A DNA stretch of 64,000 nt from Reyranella sp. (GTDB lineage Bacteria > Pseudomonadota > Alphaproteobacteria > Reyranellales > Reyranellaceae): the NCBI GenBank assembly GCA_019750135.1, contig JAIEOV010000017.1:1-64000 (forward strand). The letters run 5' to 3'. Below, one piece after another: positions 34,953-45,626 of this stretch. Numbering within the stretch: the first letter of the stretch is position 1; every line of letters starts with the position of its first letter. A program made the translations under genes and the position numbers. The notes under the pieces are model-generated. The model ran no database searches. It was not told where the DNA came from and was given only the letters and a program-made list of their open reading frames with translations.

Positions 34953-36357
34953 ATTTGGCCATCAGCGACCAGACCAAGAAAAACATCACCGTCGCGCCCA
35001 AGATCTTCGGCAGCGAAATTTCCATCCCCGTGCCGGCGGTATTGAAAACAAGCCCCATAGCGATGGCCTCCCTGAGCATCCAAGGAAGCGGCCTCGACAT
35101 GAAGTACCGGACGACCAGCGCGAACAGCAGACCGAACCCGAAAACGCCCCCCAGCATGCCGGGAAAGCCAAGGTCGACGTAATTCTCTGCCATGTACCCG
35201 ACGCTGATCGACGTGCCGGCGCGGACCTGCTCCATCGGATCGGAGCGCGCAAGCCTCAGGAACACATCGCTATCGGAGAGCCAAGGCTTATCGGGGAAGA
35301 GAAATCGTGGCTGGAAAACATGTGCCAAAGCATCCTTCCACTGCCTCACCGCGATCGGCTCGTACGTACCTCTGTCGACGCCGATAACCTGACCGAATAT
35401 GTCGATGTAGCCAAAGCGAATCAGAAGCACATAGGCGGTCTCGCCCCAACGCGTGTCGCCAATATTCAGCACTCTCTCGCCGAGATAGGCCATTCGCTGA
35501 TCGAGTGGCACCCTGATCTGCTGAGAGTCTTCTCCAGCGGTCACATACTCGCGGTAGTCGAACTTAACGGAGGTCCAGAACAGCGCGAGAAACAGCAAGG
35601 CCACCAGCCAAGTGAGTGCCGCTGCCGTCGTCGCACCCGTCCACTTGATACGCGCCGCGAGGGCGGCGACGGCGACGTAGACGAACACCGCGCGAAAATC
35701 CGAAAGAAAGCCCGTAAAGCCGACCAGAATCTCGACTGCAATGACGGCGACCAGGACCCCCCGCCCCCGTCCGGTCGTAAAGACGTAAGTGCACAGCAGG
35801 AATAGCGCAACGACCTTTACTTGCGCGGCAGCCTGGAAGGGCTGGTCCAACCCTCCGACCGAGCGGCCCAGGTAGGTGAACACCAGCGACGCCGCGATCG
35901 CAGCGAAGTACATGGTCACCAAGTCCGGCGATCGCCACCGCTCGTGGGCGTGATAGTCGGAGGCTGTCGGCGGCCGCATGTTCCCGAGCACAAGCCGGCA
36001 GGCAAGCGCCAGCGTGATCAGCGACGCAAGCGCATACCAATAGGCATACAGCAGATCGGCACCATCGATGGTCGCGCCCATCGATTCGCCGTCCAACACA
36101 GATTGGAGCACGCGCGCAAAGACCTGGGCCCACTGCCAAAGCAGGAAGTAAACGATTGCCTTGGGCATGGCCGGTCGACCGATGATCGACGTCAGGACGA
36201 ACGGGCAGAACGCCCCTGCGCTGTAGGCCAAAGGATCCGGAGCGAAAGGCGCGACCATGACATTGCCGATCGCAAAATACAGGAGGCCCCGACGGATCAG
36301 ATCAAAGTCGAGCCTTGCCGGCGCACGGCCGGTTCTCATCGCAACCGCGGTTGTCAT
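34900..36357 (-). CDS. Polytopic membrane protein, Wzy/oligosaccharide-polymerase-like
   Basis: About 12 hydrophobic segments; large loop with QVIGVDRGTYEPIAVRQWKDALAHVFQPRFLFPDKPWLSDSDVFLRLARSDP; surrounded by GT genes. Confidence 0.65.
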   Translation of the reverse strand: MTTAVAMRTGRAPARLDFDLIRRGLLYFAIGNVMVAPFAPDPLAYSAGAFCPFVLTSIIGRPAMPKAIVYFLLWQWAQVFARVLQSVLDGESMGATIDGADLLYAYWYALASLITLALACRLVLGNMRPPTASDYHAHERWRSPDLVTMYFAAIAASLVFTYLGRSVGGLDQPFQAAAQVKVVALFLLCTYVFTTGRGRGVLVAVIAVEILVGFTGFLSDFRAVFVYVAVAALAARIKWTGATTAAALTWLVALLFLALFWTSVKFDYREYVTAGEDSQQIRVPLDQRMAYLGERVLNIGDTRWGETAYVLLIRFGYIDIFGQVIGVDRGTYEPIAVRQWKDALAHVFQPRFLFPDKPWLSDSDVFLRLARSDPMEQVRAGTSISVGYMAENYVDLGFPGMLGGVFGFGLLFALVVRYFMSRPLPWMLREAIAMGLVFNTAGTGMEISLPKILGATVMFFLVWSLMAKFALPVAMRWLDQRAARS

Positions 36358-36729
36358 GGGCTGGTCGCGCGAAACGTCATTCGTCCAGGCGCTCCTTCAG
36401 CAGGCGCCGGACTGGGTCGACTTCCGCCGCGCAGGTGCCGCGACAGGCGCGGCTCGTGGTGCTTATGGATTCCCCGCATCGCTGGACGGTTGCGACTAAA
36501 AGCGCAACGGCGAGACAGGATGCTCAGCATCGTGGCCGCCGTACGCTTGGGGGGAAACTGTCATCGACTGCTCCTCTGTGGCCGAATTCTGCCTCCCTCG
36601 AAGCGGAATGCCCAGACAACGCGGCGCTGCCTGTACTCGACTTTGTGTCAGATGACAATTTTCTTGTCAGGCTATTGTCGCCGGTCCGGCGCCTTGCGGC
36701 CCCTCGACATCCTACCGCTACCAATGGCC

Positions 36730-38124
36730 TTACCTGCTGATGCGATAAGAGTCGTGCAATTTTGCAGCGCTTTCTGCACAGGTCTGGCCGCCATAAGCCA
36801 TCAGGAAGTAGTGAAGGCCGCTCGGCAGGTAGGAATGGTTTTCGGCCAGGAACCTTTCCCACTGGCCAGCCGGGAGATTGGCCTTGGCGCTCTCGGTGAC
36901 CGCGTTATCGAACCAGCTCGGGTCGATGTGCGGATACTTCGCAAAATACGCCCAAAGAAAGTAGCCAGAAAAAGCGACTGCCACGGTCAGGATGGCCGGC
37001 ATGGCCAGCCTGAAACGGTCGATTGCTTCACGTAGTACAGTTCCAGTGAAAAGCGCCAGGAATGGTGCCCCGCCGAACGACCGCAGCGCCTGGGGAATCC
37101 AATCCCAGGTAAACGAAGCCGCGACGACAGCGGAAAGGTACCCTGCGGCGCAAAGCAAGAAAAAGCCGAGGAACTTACTGTTCACTCGAACCGCACCGGC
37201 AAACAGCGCCAGCAGCGCCAATATGTCGATGCCGCTCAATAGCCCAACGTACTTGGTCGAGCTGCGGGCGCCGAAATCACCACGATAGAAGAGGAAGTCG
37301 GGAGAGAAATGCTTCACGACGTTCTTGGCAAAAGTCAGCCAGCCGTAGAATGCGCTGGTGGAGCCATAGCGTCCCTGCAGATGATCGTGCGAGAAGACAC
37401 TCAGGAGCCGCCAGCGACCCTGGATTTCTCCCGTCAAGGTCGCATGGACCAGCGGCACGCTGACCAGCGAGATCGTTACAACGAAGGCCAGGGCAAACGG
37501 CTTATCGAAGCCGAATTGGCGGTATCGGAACCACGCCAGGACAGGCAGAAAGAACACAAGCTGGGCGCGGGCGGGCGGATACGCATAGGCGGCCGCCGCG
37601 AACAGCAAACCGGCGATCGCGCCGTCCCACCATCGACGGGACCGTAGTGTGAAATAGAGGCCCCAGACAATGAGACAGGGCAAGATCGCCGGATCCCAGG
37701 CGATACGGGAGAATTGAAAGATCCACGGCGAGACGGCACCGGCGAGAAGACAGAGCCAGCCTGTTTTGCGGTCGCCGACCACTGAGCCGACGAAGAAGAT
37801 GCCGATCAGCGAGAGCGACGACAAGAAAGCAGAGAAAAGTCGGAAGCTGCCAATCGATTCGCCGAACAGAGTGGTCCAGGCAGCCAGCGGATAGATGTAC
37901 GGCGCTGTAAAGAACGCGCCCATGTATCGATCGTAGGCGGGAAAGAAGATCGGCCACGGATCGCCCAACTCACCCATGCCCGTCTGCTTGAGGCAGAGAA
38001 CGTTGGCGGCGGCCGCAGCCTCGTCGACATAGAAGCCAGGCGGCGAAAACTCGACGCCGACGAAACGCACGGCGCCCATGATGATCACAATCGTGATCAG
38101 TATCGCCAGCTGCGTTCGATTCAT
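36730..38124 (-). CDS. GT-C type membrane glycosyltransferase (GT39-like)
   Basis: N-terminal FSPPGFYVDEAAAAANVLCL, multiple TMs, AYPPARAQLVFFLP. Confidence 0.7.
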   Translation of the reverse strand: MNRTQLAILITIVIIMGAVRFVGVEFSPPGFYVDEAAAAANVLCLKQTGMGELGDPWPIFFPAYDRYMGAFFTAPYIYPLAAWTTLFGESIGSFRLFSAFLSSLSLIGIFFVGSVVGDRKTGWLCLLAGAVSPWIFQFSRIAWDPAILPCLIVWGLYFTLRSRRWWDGAIAGLLFAAAAYAYPPARAQLVFFLPVLAWFRYRQFGFDKPFALAFVVTISLVSVPLVHATLTGEIQGRWRLLSVFSHDHLQGRYGSTSAFYGWLTFAKNVVKHFSPDFLFYRGDFGARSSTKYVGLLSGIDILALLALFAGAVRVNSKFLGFFLLCAAGYLSAVVAASFTWDWIPQALRSFGGAPFLALFTGTVLREAIDRFRLAMPAILTVAVAFSGYFLWAYFAKYPHIDPSWFDNAVTESAKANLPAGQWERFLAENHSYLPSGLHYFLMAYGGQTCAESAAKLHDSYRISR

Positions 38125-38153
38125 TGGTCAGACATCTGGTCGATCACCGCTCT

Positions 38154-39092
38154 TCAAGTCCTTGTTGGCGCCAGCCGACCCCGTATGTCATGGGCCAACG
38201 CCTGCAGGTGCAGGCCGTATCTTCGTCCTCCCCATCGGACAAACCAGGCCGGCGAGAAGCGCGAATACCAAGGGTAGCGACCGAGCCGATCGACATCGAT
38301 ATCGGCCAATATCTCCCTGGCCTCGCGATGCCGGCCGACGTGATACGCCGAGAAAGCGAAGCGGAAAAGTTGGCGATCGAAGGCAGACCGGCGTTCGTCG
38401 TCGAGCGGGACGGACCGTTTCATCGTCCGCCAGAACAGGCCGGCCTTTTGCGGGTCGAAGTGATCGTGAAGGTTGGTCAAGCGATCGGGCGTATCCTGCC
38501 GCATACGTATGACGAGGCGATCGACGTGGGCGACGGTTGCCGTCGGCGCCTGGACCGCCTTCTGATAGAACTCGGCGACTTCCCAGGGCACCCAGAGGGG
38601 AGACATTTCCACATTGAGACCTCGTCGCAGGAGCGCACTTCCGGTCGCCCATTCCCCTTCGACCGCATTGGCCAGCGCGTCACGATACGGCATGGACGGC
38701 CGGACAGGAGGCGTTTCCGTTCCCGCTGCAAAGTTTGTCCAGTTGCCGACGATGGCGTCGACCTCGCCACCGCGTGAGCCGCCCCACAACACCTCGAGCG
38801 CCTCGGGCGTCAGGAGATCGTCCGAGTCGAGGAACAGGATATAGTCGCCAGATGCCAGGTTCAGCGCACGGTTGCGCGCGGCACTGGAGCCCGCGTTGTC
38901 TTGTCGGACGATCCGGATCCGCGTATCGCCAGCGGCCGTGCCGAGGTCTTGCATCCTCAGCGCCGGGACGGACCCGTCATCCACGATGATGAGCTCGAAA
39001 TGCGGGTAGGTCTGCGCCAGCACGGATGCCACGGTTTCCCGGACGAGCACGTGGCGATTGAAGAAGGGCAGCAGGATCGAGATTTTGATCAA
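38154..39092 (-). CDS. Glycosyltransferase family 2
   Basis: MIKISILLPFFNRHVLVRETVASVLAQTYPHFELIIVDDGS...FLDSDDLLTPEALE. Confidence 0.93.
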   Translation of the reverse strand: MIKISILLPFFNRHVLVRETVASVLAQTYPHFELIIVDDGSVPALRMQDLGTAAGDTRIRIVRQDNAGSSAARNRALNLASGDYILFLDSDDLLTPEALEVLWGGSRGGEVDAIVGNWTNFAAGTETPPVRPSMPYRDALANAVEGEWATGSALLRRGLNVEMSPLWVPWEVAEFYQKAVQAPTATVAHVDRLVIRMRQDTPDRLTNLHDHFDPQKAGLFWRTMKRSVPLDDERRSAFDRQLFRFAFSAYHVGRHREAREILADIDVDRLGRYPWYSRFSPAWFVRWGGRRYGLHLQALAHDIRGRLAPTRT

Positions 39093-39132
39093 TTCAGCAG
39101 CGTCCAGTTTCTAGAGAAAGCCCGACCCTCGA

Positions 39133-40728
39133 TCAGGAATCCACTTGATAGAAGCAAACGAAGTCACCCAGCGGTACCTGCGCCCAACCGTCGATCGGGT
39201 AGTCGACGAATGACCGCAGAATGACGTCGGCCTTGCCGTTCTCGACGAGCCTCCGCTGGACGATGACGTATAGACGATCGACCCGACCGCGCCGGACCTG
39301 CTTGCGCAGATCCGCGATCGATTCGAAATCCGCATGATTCGACCAGCTGCGTGCATTCTTCACTTCGAGGACCAGCTCGGGCGAGGGCATGAAGATCAAG
39401 GTTCGCCGCGCATCGGGACCACCAACATCGAGCTTGCGGATGAAATCAAGCAACTGCTGCGTGGCATTGTCCACCCTGACGCCTCTGATCCCGAGCGGCT
39501 CGTGAAGGTTGTGATGCATGCGTTTCACGAACGACGATAGACCATAGACCATGCTGATGGCGGCAATGGCGGCAAACACGCCCTGAAGAATCCTCGATCG
39601 GCTTTCGAGGACGGCGTGCACACCTCCTACAAGCAGGAGCAAGGACACGACTCTCAGGTGACGCTCGTCGAAGGTTATCGACATGCCAGCCAACAAATTG
39701 AGCGTCAGGAACACCACCATCGCGGCCGCGAACAGAAACGCGAAGCGGAGATATTCGCCGTGATCCTTGCGCAAGGCGAGATAGACGAAGACGAAGGCCG
39801 CCACCGAGAAGGGCAAGAATATGTAGAAGATGGACTCGACGGATCGGAGGATTGGTCGGCCGGGATTGAGAAAGATGTAGCTTGCGAGATCGCCCAGGGA
39901 GAGCGCGGCGCTCCACGTCGAACTGATGGTCAGCGCCACGTAGAAGAACAATCCATGAGGATGCGGGACGCCCACGAGAGTGGCTGCGGTCGCGCCGCGG
40001 CCGTACCATGCAATGTAGAAGATCGCGCCCATCAGGCCGATGGTCACGCCGCCAACGACCAGTTTCCGTACGGTGTCTCTCCAGCGGCTCAATGCTTGGT
40101 CATGGCTAACCATTGCGGCGCCGACCGCAGCGCCGGCTACGACGATCCCTGTCAGCTTCATGAAGACCAGAATTGCCGCCCCGGCGATTAGCGGTGGCAC
40201 CGCGAACCAGCGCAGATCCCGTAAAGTCCATATGAGGAGGAGAAACCAGGGCGCGACGCCGAATTGCAGGACTTCACCGCCATTGTAGGTCGAGAACGGC
40301 AGGTTGAAGAAGCGGCTGCAGGCAATGAGCGCGAGTGCAACGGTGGCCGTGCGCAGCGGGAAGCCCAACGATCGGTAGAGAGCGCACCAGCCTGCAAGGC
40401 CCAAAACGGAGAAGACCGCAGAAACAGCGACGATGCCAGCGCCCAAGGTGACACCGAGTTCCTCGACGAGTCCGGGCAGGACGTGCTGGCCCGGGCTCCA
40501 CATCGTCTGGAAGCCCTCCGCTTCCCGCGCAATATTTGACGAATCCAGCCCGGACGCATGATTGAATGCCGTCGTCCGGCTTCGGGTATCCCAGCCGGCG
40601 AAGCCCCATGCACTGTCGGAGTACATGGCCGGCCGGATGACCGCGCTCGCAATGACATACGCCGACGTGACGATCGCGACGGCCACTATCAGGAGTGTTG
40701 GCCGGAGCAGGAAGGCGGTAGGTCTCAA
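39133..40728 (-). CDS. Polytopic membrane protein, possibly GT-C glycosyltransferase
   Basis: MRPTAFLLRPTLLIVAVAIVTSAYVIASAV..., about 10 TMs and a C-terminal soluble domain. Confidence 0.65.
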   Translation of the reverse strand: MRPTAFLLRPTLLIVAVAIVTSAYVIASAVIRPAMYSDSAWGFAGWDTRSRTTAFNHASGLDSSNIAREAEGFQTMWSPGQHVLPGLVEELGVTLGAGIVAVSAVFSVLGLAGWCALYRSLGFPLRTATVALALIACSRFFNLPFSTYNGGEVLQFGVAPWFLLLIWTLRDLRWFAVPPLIAGAAILVFMKLTGIVVAGAAVGAAMVSHDQALSRWRDTVRKLVVGGVTIGLMGAIFYIAWYGRGATAATLVGVPHPHGLFFYVALTISSTWSAALSLGDLASYIFLNPGRPILRSVESIFYIFLPFSVAAFVFVYLALRKDHGEYLRFAFLFAAAMVVFLTLNLLAGMSITFDERHLRVVSLLLLVGGVHAVLESRSRILQGVFAAIAAISMVYGLSSFVKRMHHNLHEPLGIRGVRVDNATQQLLDFIRKLDVGGPDARRTLIFMPSPELVLEVKNARSWSNHADFESIADLRKQVRRGRVDRLYVIVQRRLVENGKADVILRSFVDYPIDGWAQVPLGDFVCFYQVDS

Positions 40729-42122
40729 GCGGACGGACGCTCCCCTCCTGATACCGCGCTCTCGGCCAGGACGTTGCGGTATAGCGAAGCCATTTCAGAA
40801 GCGACGTCGTCGACCGTGCGGTTTCGGTGCATGTTCTGCGACAGCCTGGCGAGCTTGTCGCGGTCGTTGACCGCCTCCTCGATGGCTTCCGCCCAGGCGC
40901 GCGCGTCGTCGAGCGGCAGCAACCAACCGTCGACACCGTCGCGAACGCGCTCGGCGATACCGCCGAGATTTGCTCCCATCACAGGAATCCCGAGCGCTTG
41001 GGCCTCTTGGACCACGAGTGGCCCCGTCTCCATGTAGCGTGACGGCACGGCGAGAACATCTATCGACTCGAGGAAGCGCGAGACCTGCTCGTGTTCGACG
41101 AGCCCGACCAGCTCGATGCGGGGGTCCCGCGCGGCCAGTCGTCGGATCCGCCGCTCATAGGTCGGCTCCCCTCCAGCACCCGCCAGACGCAGGCGCACGG
41201 GAAGGTTCTTGCTGACATGCGCCATTGCCCGGATGATCAGGTCGGGCCCCTTTTCGACGACGAGGCGACCGAGGAAGCCAATGACAACCTCGCGACCGTC
41301 GTCGCGCTTTTGCCGACTTGCCGCGCGCCACGAGAAAGTCTCGCTGGCCGCTTGAGCTGACACGACGATCTTGTGCAAAGGGATGGCGTTGGCCGCCAGC
41401 GCCGCGCGCACCCACTGGCTCGGTGCGACGATGCGCTTCGAAAGGGCGGCCATGGCATGCAGTTTGCGGGCCTTGTGCCCGGCGCTGGCCCTGATCGAAA
41501 GAAGGGCGCTGGCTCGGGGCAGGATTCGCGATATTTCGCCGCCGTGCAGATCCCACTTCGGAAATCGCGAGACCAGCCAAGCGGCCGGCCTCGGCAGCCC
41601 CCTATGCAATGCGAAGCACCGAGCGCACCGCTTGTCGTCGATACGACCATCGCAGGGCCACGTTCCGTCCAACAGCATCGTGCCCCGCATGCACAACGCC
41701 GCCGGCACATGCACGGTGACAACGGACGGAATCCCCAGCTCTGTCGCTTGCCGCAGATGATCAAGCCCCGCCCCCGTCGTCCACGAATGCAGGTGGAAGA
41801 GGTCCGGCTTTGTCTCGCTGAGGATCTCCTGGAACGCCGTTATCCCCGGATGGCGACCGCCGGCAGAGTCGGCAAGTGCGTTGATGGCATCGGGCCTGTA
41901 GCGAATGACATCGAAGCCCTGCCACTGGTAGCGATCGGCGGCGCCATTGGTTGCTGCAATGATGGCCCCGTCGACCGCATGGGACAACAATGCCTTCGTC
42001 AGATCGCGGACATAGACTTCGGTGCCACCTGTCGACTCGGGAAAATAGAAGCCGACGCAATGAACCACGCGCATCCGTCGTCTTTGTACGGAAGGGCCGT
42101 TATCGGCAACGACGGCCATCAT
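40725..42122 (-). CDS. Glycosyltransferase family 4
   Basis: MRVVHCVGFYFPESTGGTEVYVRDL...VIGFLGRLVVEKGPDLIIRAM...VPSRYMETGPLVVQEAQALGIPVMGANLGGIAE. Confidence 0.93.
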   Translation of the reverse strand: MMAVVADNGPSVQRRRMRVVHCVGFYFPESTGGTEVYVRDLTKALLSHAVDGAIIAATNGAADRYQWQGFDVIRYRPDAINALADSAGGRHPGITAFQEILSETKPDLFHLHSWTTGAGLDHLRQATELGIPSVVTVHVPAALCMRGTMLLDGTWPCDGRIDDKRCARCFALHRGLPRPAAWLVSRFPKWDLHGGEISRILPRASALLSIRASAGHKARKLHAMAALSKRIVAPSQWVRAALAANAIPLHKIVVSAQAASETFSWRAASRQKRDDGREVVIGFLGRLVVEKGPDLIIRAMAHVSKNLPVRLRLAGAGGEPTYERRIRRLAARDPRIELVGLVEHEQVSRFLESIDVLAVPSRYMETGPLVVQEAQALGIPVMGANLGGIAERVRDGVDGWLLPLDDARAWAEAIEEAVNDRDKLARLSQNMHRNRTVDDVASEMASLYRNVLAESAVSGGERPSA

Positions 42123-43042
42123 AGGAGGGCAGCTCTCAAGCGAAGCAAGCGCTCGGTCCTCGCAAATCCCAAAAGCTTGTAGGCAAGAGACACGGAGGGT
42201 CGGACGGGGGGCCGGAATTCTGGATCCAGCCGATAGAACCAGTCGACGACCTCGGCCGCCTCTTCCGGATATGCTTTCGCGAAGCTGCGCACGACCGCCC
42301 ACATCGTATTGATGGCGGCCCGCTTGCGCCGCAGCGTAAGCTCGCCGCGCGCATCAAGCATGTCCAGGACCTTGCGAAAGATGGCGATAAAGGTCCAGTT
42401 CGCCAGATCTCGTTTGAAGCCGGTGGTGCGCTGCAGCCGTATGCCCTCGTGCCGCCGGTGTACGAAGCTCGGCTTTCTGTAGACGGCGAGCCGGGGATGG
42501 CGCAGGGCGGCCTCGAGAATGAACAGCCGGTCGTCGCGCAACGCGAAGTCCTGCCGATGCGGAATGTCCTGTATCAGGCCGCGCCGGAAGAGGAACGCCG
42601 AATAATGCGATGACCACACCTCGCCGAGTTGCTGAGCGATGAAGTCGTCACAGTCGACCCATTCGTAGACGTGCCGGTCCTCGGTCGTCTCATCGTAATC
42701 CTCGTACCCGGCCAGAACGATGTCCGCTCCTGCTTCTCTTGCGAGCACGAGTTGCTCGCGGTTGGCGTCCGGCGTCAGCCAGTCATCGGAGTCGAGGAAG
42801 CGCACATAGTCGCCCCGCGCAACCGCCATGGCTGTTTGCACGGCCCAATCCTTGCCCCAGTTCTCGGTGCGGATCGCCACGATGCCGCTCTGTTGCTCCA
42901 ACCAGTTCCACGTGCCGTCCGTGCTGCCGTCGTCGACCACGATGATCTCGACAGTGCAGCCGGCCGTGCGACAGGACGCAATGGCTTGCGGCAGCGACCA
43001 AAGCCGATTGTAGGTTGGAACTATGATCGACACGTCGATCAT
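42119..43042 (-). CDS. Glycosyltransferase family 2
   Basis: MIDVSIIVPTYNRLWSLPQAIASC...IIVVDDGSTDGTWNWL...FLDSDDWLTPDAN. Confidence 0.93.
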   Translation of the reverse strand: MIDVSIIVPTYNRLWSLPQAIASCRTAGCTVEIIVVDDGSTDGTWNWLEQQSGIVAIRTENWGKDWAVQTAMAVARGDYVRFLDSDDWLTPDANREQLVLAREAGADIVLAGYEDYDETTEDRHVYEWVDCDDFIAQQLGEVWSSHYSAFLFRRGLIQDIPHRQDFALRDDRLFILEAALRHPRLAVYRKPSFVHRRHEGIRLQRTTGFKRDLANWTFIAIFRKVLDMLDARGELTLRRKRAAINTMWAVVRSFAKAYPEEAAEVVDWFYRLDPEFRPPVRPSVSLAYKLLGFARTERLLRLRAALL

Positions 43043-43106
43043 GACAGCGCGTGAGCAACCGCTGGAATCGGGGATGATGCGGACCGGCAAACGAAGGCCG
43101 GCCTGC

Positions 43107-44399
43107 TCACGCGCCCTCCCCTTGCCGACTCGGCTCTATGACCAGGGGGGCGGCAAGCTGAAATGCAATGACGCCGTTACCGAGGCTCTGTTTGAAATCG
43201 TAGGCGATCGTACTTGGATTGGACGCGGCCACGTGGAAGGAGATCGCATTGGCCACTTTGTGGTCGACGACGATCGTCATGGAATTCGTCGTCAAGTCGA
43301 AGCTGTAGTCGCCAGACGCCAGAAAAAGAGGCTGGAAAGCGAGCGTGCATGAATATCGCCCCGGCGTCGTCGGCAACGCTACCTCGGAAAAGGTGTTCGA
43401 CGAGTAGAAGCCCACAGGCAGGCTATTGGCGTCGCGGAGCAGGAATTCCAGAGACAGGCCAGGCAGCGTCGATGTTTCGACCTCGACCCGTAGGTTGAAG
43501 GGAGTGCCCGGCTCGTAGGTGCTCGTGGGCAGTCCGTTGGCATCCAGCAAATCTGCGGAAACGATGGCCGAATGTTGGCCGCGTCCCCAGGTACGATTGA
43601 TCTTTCCCTTCTCGAGCGACGCGGTGTACTGGGCCAGCGCTTCATCGATCGGGCCGTCGAAGATGAGCCGTCCGCCTTTCAATACCATGCCGCGACGCGT
43701 CAGCGCCGCGGCCGCGGCGAGATTGTGACTGACGAACAAGACAGATCGGCCAGCGTTGGCGACCTCCGACATGCGATCGAGGCATCGCTTCTGAAATTCC
43801 GAATCACCAACGGCCAGGACCTCGTCGACGAACAGGATCTCGGTCTCCAGATGAGCGGCGACCGAGAATGCCAAGCGCGCGAACATGCCGACGGAATAGC
43901 GCTTGAGCGGCGTGTCGAGGAACTTCTCGACCCCCGAGAAATCGACGATCCGATTGAACTTCGCCAGCACTTCGTGGCGCCGCATGCCGAGAATGGCGCC
44001 GTTCAGGAAGATGTTTTCCCGGCCCGTCAGTTCCGGGTGGAAACCCGTTCCGATCTCCAGCAGGCTTGCCACGCGACCGTTGAGTTCCACCCGCCCGGTG
44101 GTGGGTTCGAGGATGCGCGACAGGATCTTCAGCAGCGTGGTCTTGCCGGCGCCGTTGTGCCCGATGATGCTGACGACCTCACCGCGCTGAACCTCGAAAT
44201 CGACATCGCGCAACGCCCAAAATTCCTCGATCTCGTCTGCCTCCACCAACGGCCGGCCGCGCAGCATGTCAGCCGCGCGGCGCACCATGTTTCGCGCTCG
44301 CCGCGTGGCAGCCTCGCCCAGCATTGCGCTGAGTTCGACGTTGTGGCCGATGAGGAACTTCTTGCCGAGCCCCGTGGCACGGATGACGGTGTCGGACAT
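43107..44399 (-). CDS. wzt: Polysaccharide ABC transporter ATP-binding protein (Wzt-like) with C-terminal carbohydrate-binding-like extension
   Basis: IIGHNGAGKTTLLKILSRI, GRENIFLNGAILGM, YSVGMFARLAFSVAAHLETEILFVDEVLAVGD; beta-rich C-terminal about 150 aa. Confidence 0.93.
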   Translation of the reverse strand: MSDTVIRATGLGKKFLIGHNVELSAMLGEAATRRARNMVRRAADMLRGRPLVEADEIEEFWALRDVDFEVQRGEVVSIIGHNGAGKTTLLKILSRILEPTTGRVELNGRVASLLEIGTGFHPELTGRENIFLNGAILGMRRHEVLAKFNRIVDFSGVEKFLDTPLKRYSVGMFARLAFSVAAHLETEILFVDEVLAVGDSEFQKRCLDRMSEVANAGRSVLFVSHNLAAAAALTRRGMVLKGGRLIFDGPIDEALAQYTASLEKGKINRTWGRGQHSAIVSADLLDANGLPTSTYEPGTPFNLRVEVETSTLPGLSLEFLLRDANSLPVGFYSSNTFSEVALPTTPGRYSCTLAFQPLFLASGDYSFDLTTNSMTIVVDHKVANAISFHVAASNPSTIAYDFKQSLGNGVIAFQLAAPLVIEPSRQGEGA

Positions 44400-44401
44400 G
44401 C

Positions 44402-45238
44402 CTAAATCACGTCGGCGAAGCCGCGTTCGGTGTTGCGAAAGGTGCGGATGCCCAGCCACAACATGCCGGCCGTTATCAGCAGGCTGAGCGCGAAACCCGG
44501 CAGGTAGAGCGGGCTTTCGCCGCCGAGAATCGCCCACCGGAAGCCGTCGATCACCCCGACCATGGGATTTAGGCTGTAAAGCAGTTTCCAGTCCGCCGGC
44601 ACGATCTTGGCGGAGAATCCGACCGGGGAGACGTAGAGGCCAATCTGGATGACGAAAGGAATGACGAAGCGGAAGTCACGATACTTCACGACCGTCGCAG
44701 CCGCCCACATCGCAGGTCCAATCGCAACCAACACCGCAAGAACGGTGAACACGGGCAGAAGAAGGATATGCCAGTCTGGCGCCACGCCATACCAGGCCAT
44801 GACGCAGAAAAGGATGACGAGGCTTACGACGAAATCGATCAGTCCCACGACGACCGGCGCCAGCGGGATGATGAGGCGTGGGAAATACACTTTGCTGACC
44901 AGATGGGAATTGCCGAGAACGTTGTTCGCACCATCGCTGAAGATCGAAGAAACGAGGGTCCACGGCAGAAGGCCGGCAAGGACCAGCACGGCGTAAGGCG
45001 CCGTCCCTTCCGTTGGCAGCTTGGCGATATGTCCGAAGATGACAGTGAAGACGACCATGGTCATGAAGGGACGGACGAACGCCCATGCAAGGCCGATTAC
45101 CGTCTGCTTGTAGCGCAGAGCGACGTCACGCCAGGCCAGGATGAAAAAAAGCTCGCGATAGCGCCACAGATCGCCCCAATAGCGACGATCGGCGCGCCCG
45201 GCCTCGAGGACGAGGCGCTCGCCCCGATTGTCATTCAT
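44402..45238 (-). CDS. wzm: Polysaccharide ABC transporter permease (Wzm-like)
   Basis: WRDVALRYKQTVIGLAWAFVRPFMTMVVFTVIFG...VKYRDFRFVIPFVIQIGLYVSPVGF...LNPMVGVIDGFRWAIL. Confidence 0.94.
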   Translation of the reverse strand: MNDNRGERLVLEAGRADRRYWGDLWRYRELFFILAWRDVALRYKQTVIGLAWAFVRPFMTMVVFTVIFGHIAKLPTEGTAPYAVLVLAGLLPWTLVSSIFSDGANNVLGNSHLVSKVYFPRLIIPLAPVVVGLIDFVVSLVILFCVMAWYGVAPDWHILLLPVFTVLAVLVAIGPAMWAAATVVKYRDFRFVIPFVIQIGLYVSPVGFSAKIVPADWKLLYSLNPMVGVIDGFRWAILGGESPLYLPGFALSLLITAGMLWLGIRTFRNTERGFADVI

Positions 45239-45626
45239 CGCACGCCCGCAATGCAAAAACCCACCCGCTACGGCCGCCGTGCCCTTCAACCAATTGAGCC
45301 AACGATGCTGACGTCATACCAGCCGACCTTCCTGAGCGCAGGGTATCGTTCCACAGGATTGGCCGTCATCATATCCCATTGGCTAGTTGCATCCCCAATG
45401 ATATATCAGGCCCAGTGGGCTGGCGTAAAGCGTTCAGGCTCGGGGACGGAAAGGCATCGACCTGATCAGACAATGCGCACAGTGGTTTCACTCTGCTCTT
45501 GCGCGCGGCCCCAGACGACTCGCATACGCCTACCTATGTCTGCTCTCGGCCATTAGCCGTAACCTGCTTCCGTTCCCGCTCGCGCAACGCGCCTATAATT
45601 CCGTTTGCCGGACGGTTTGGCCCGAA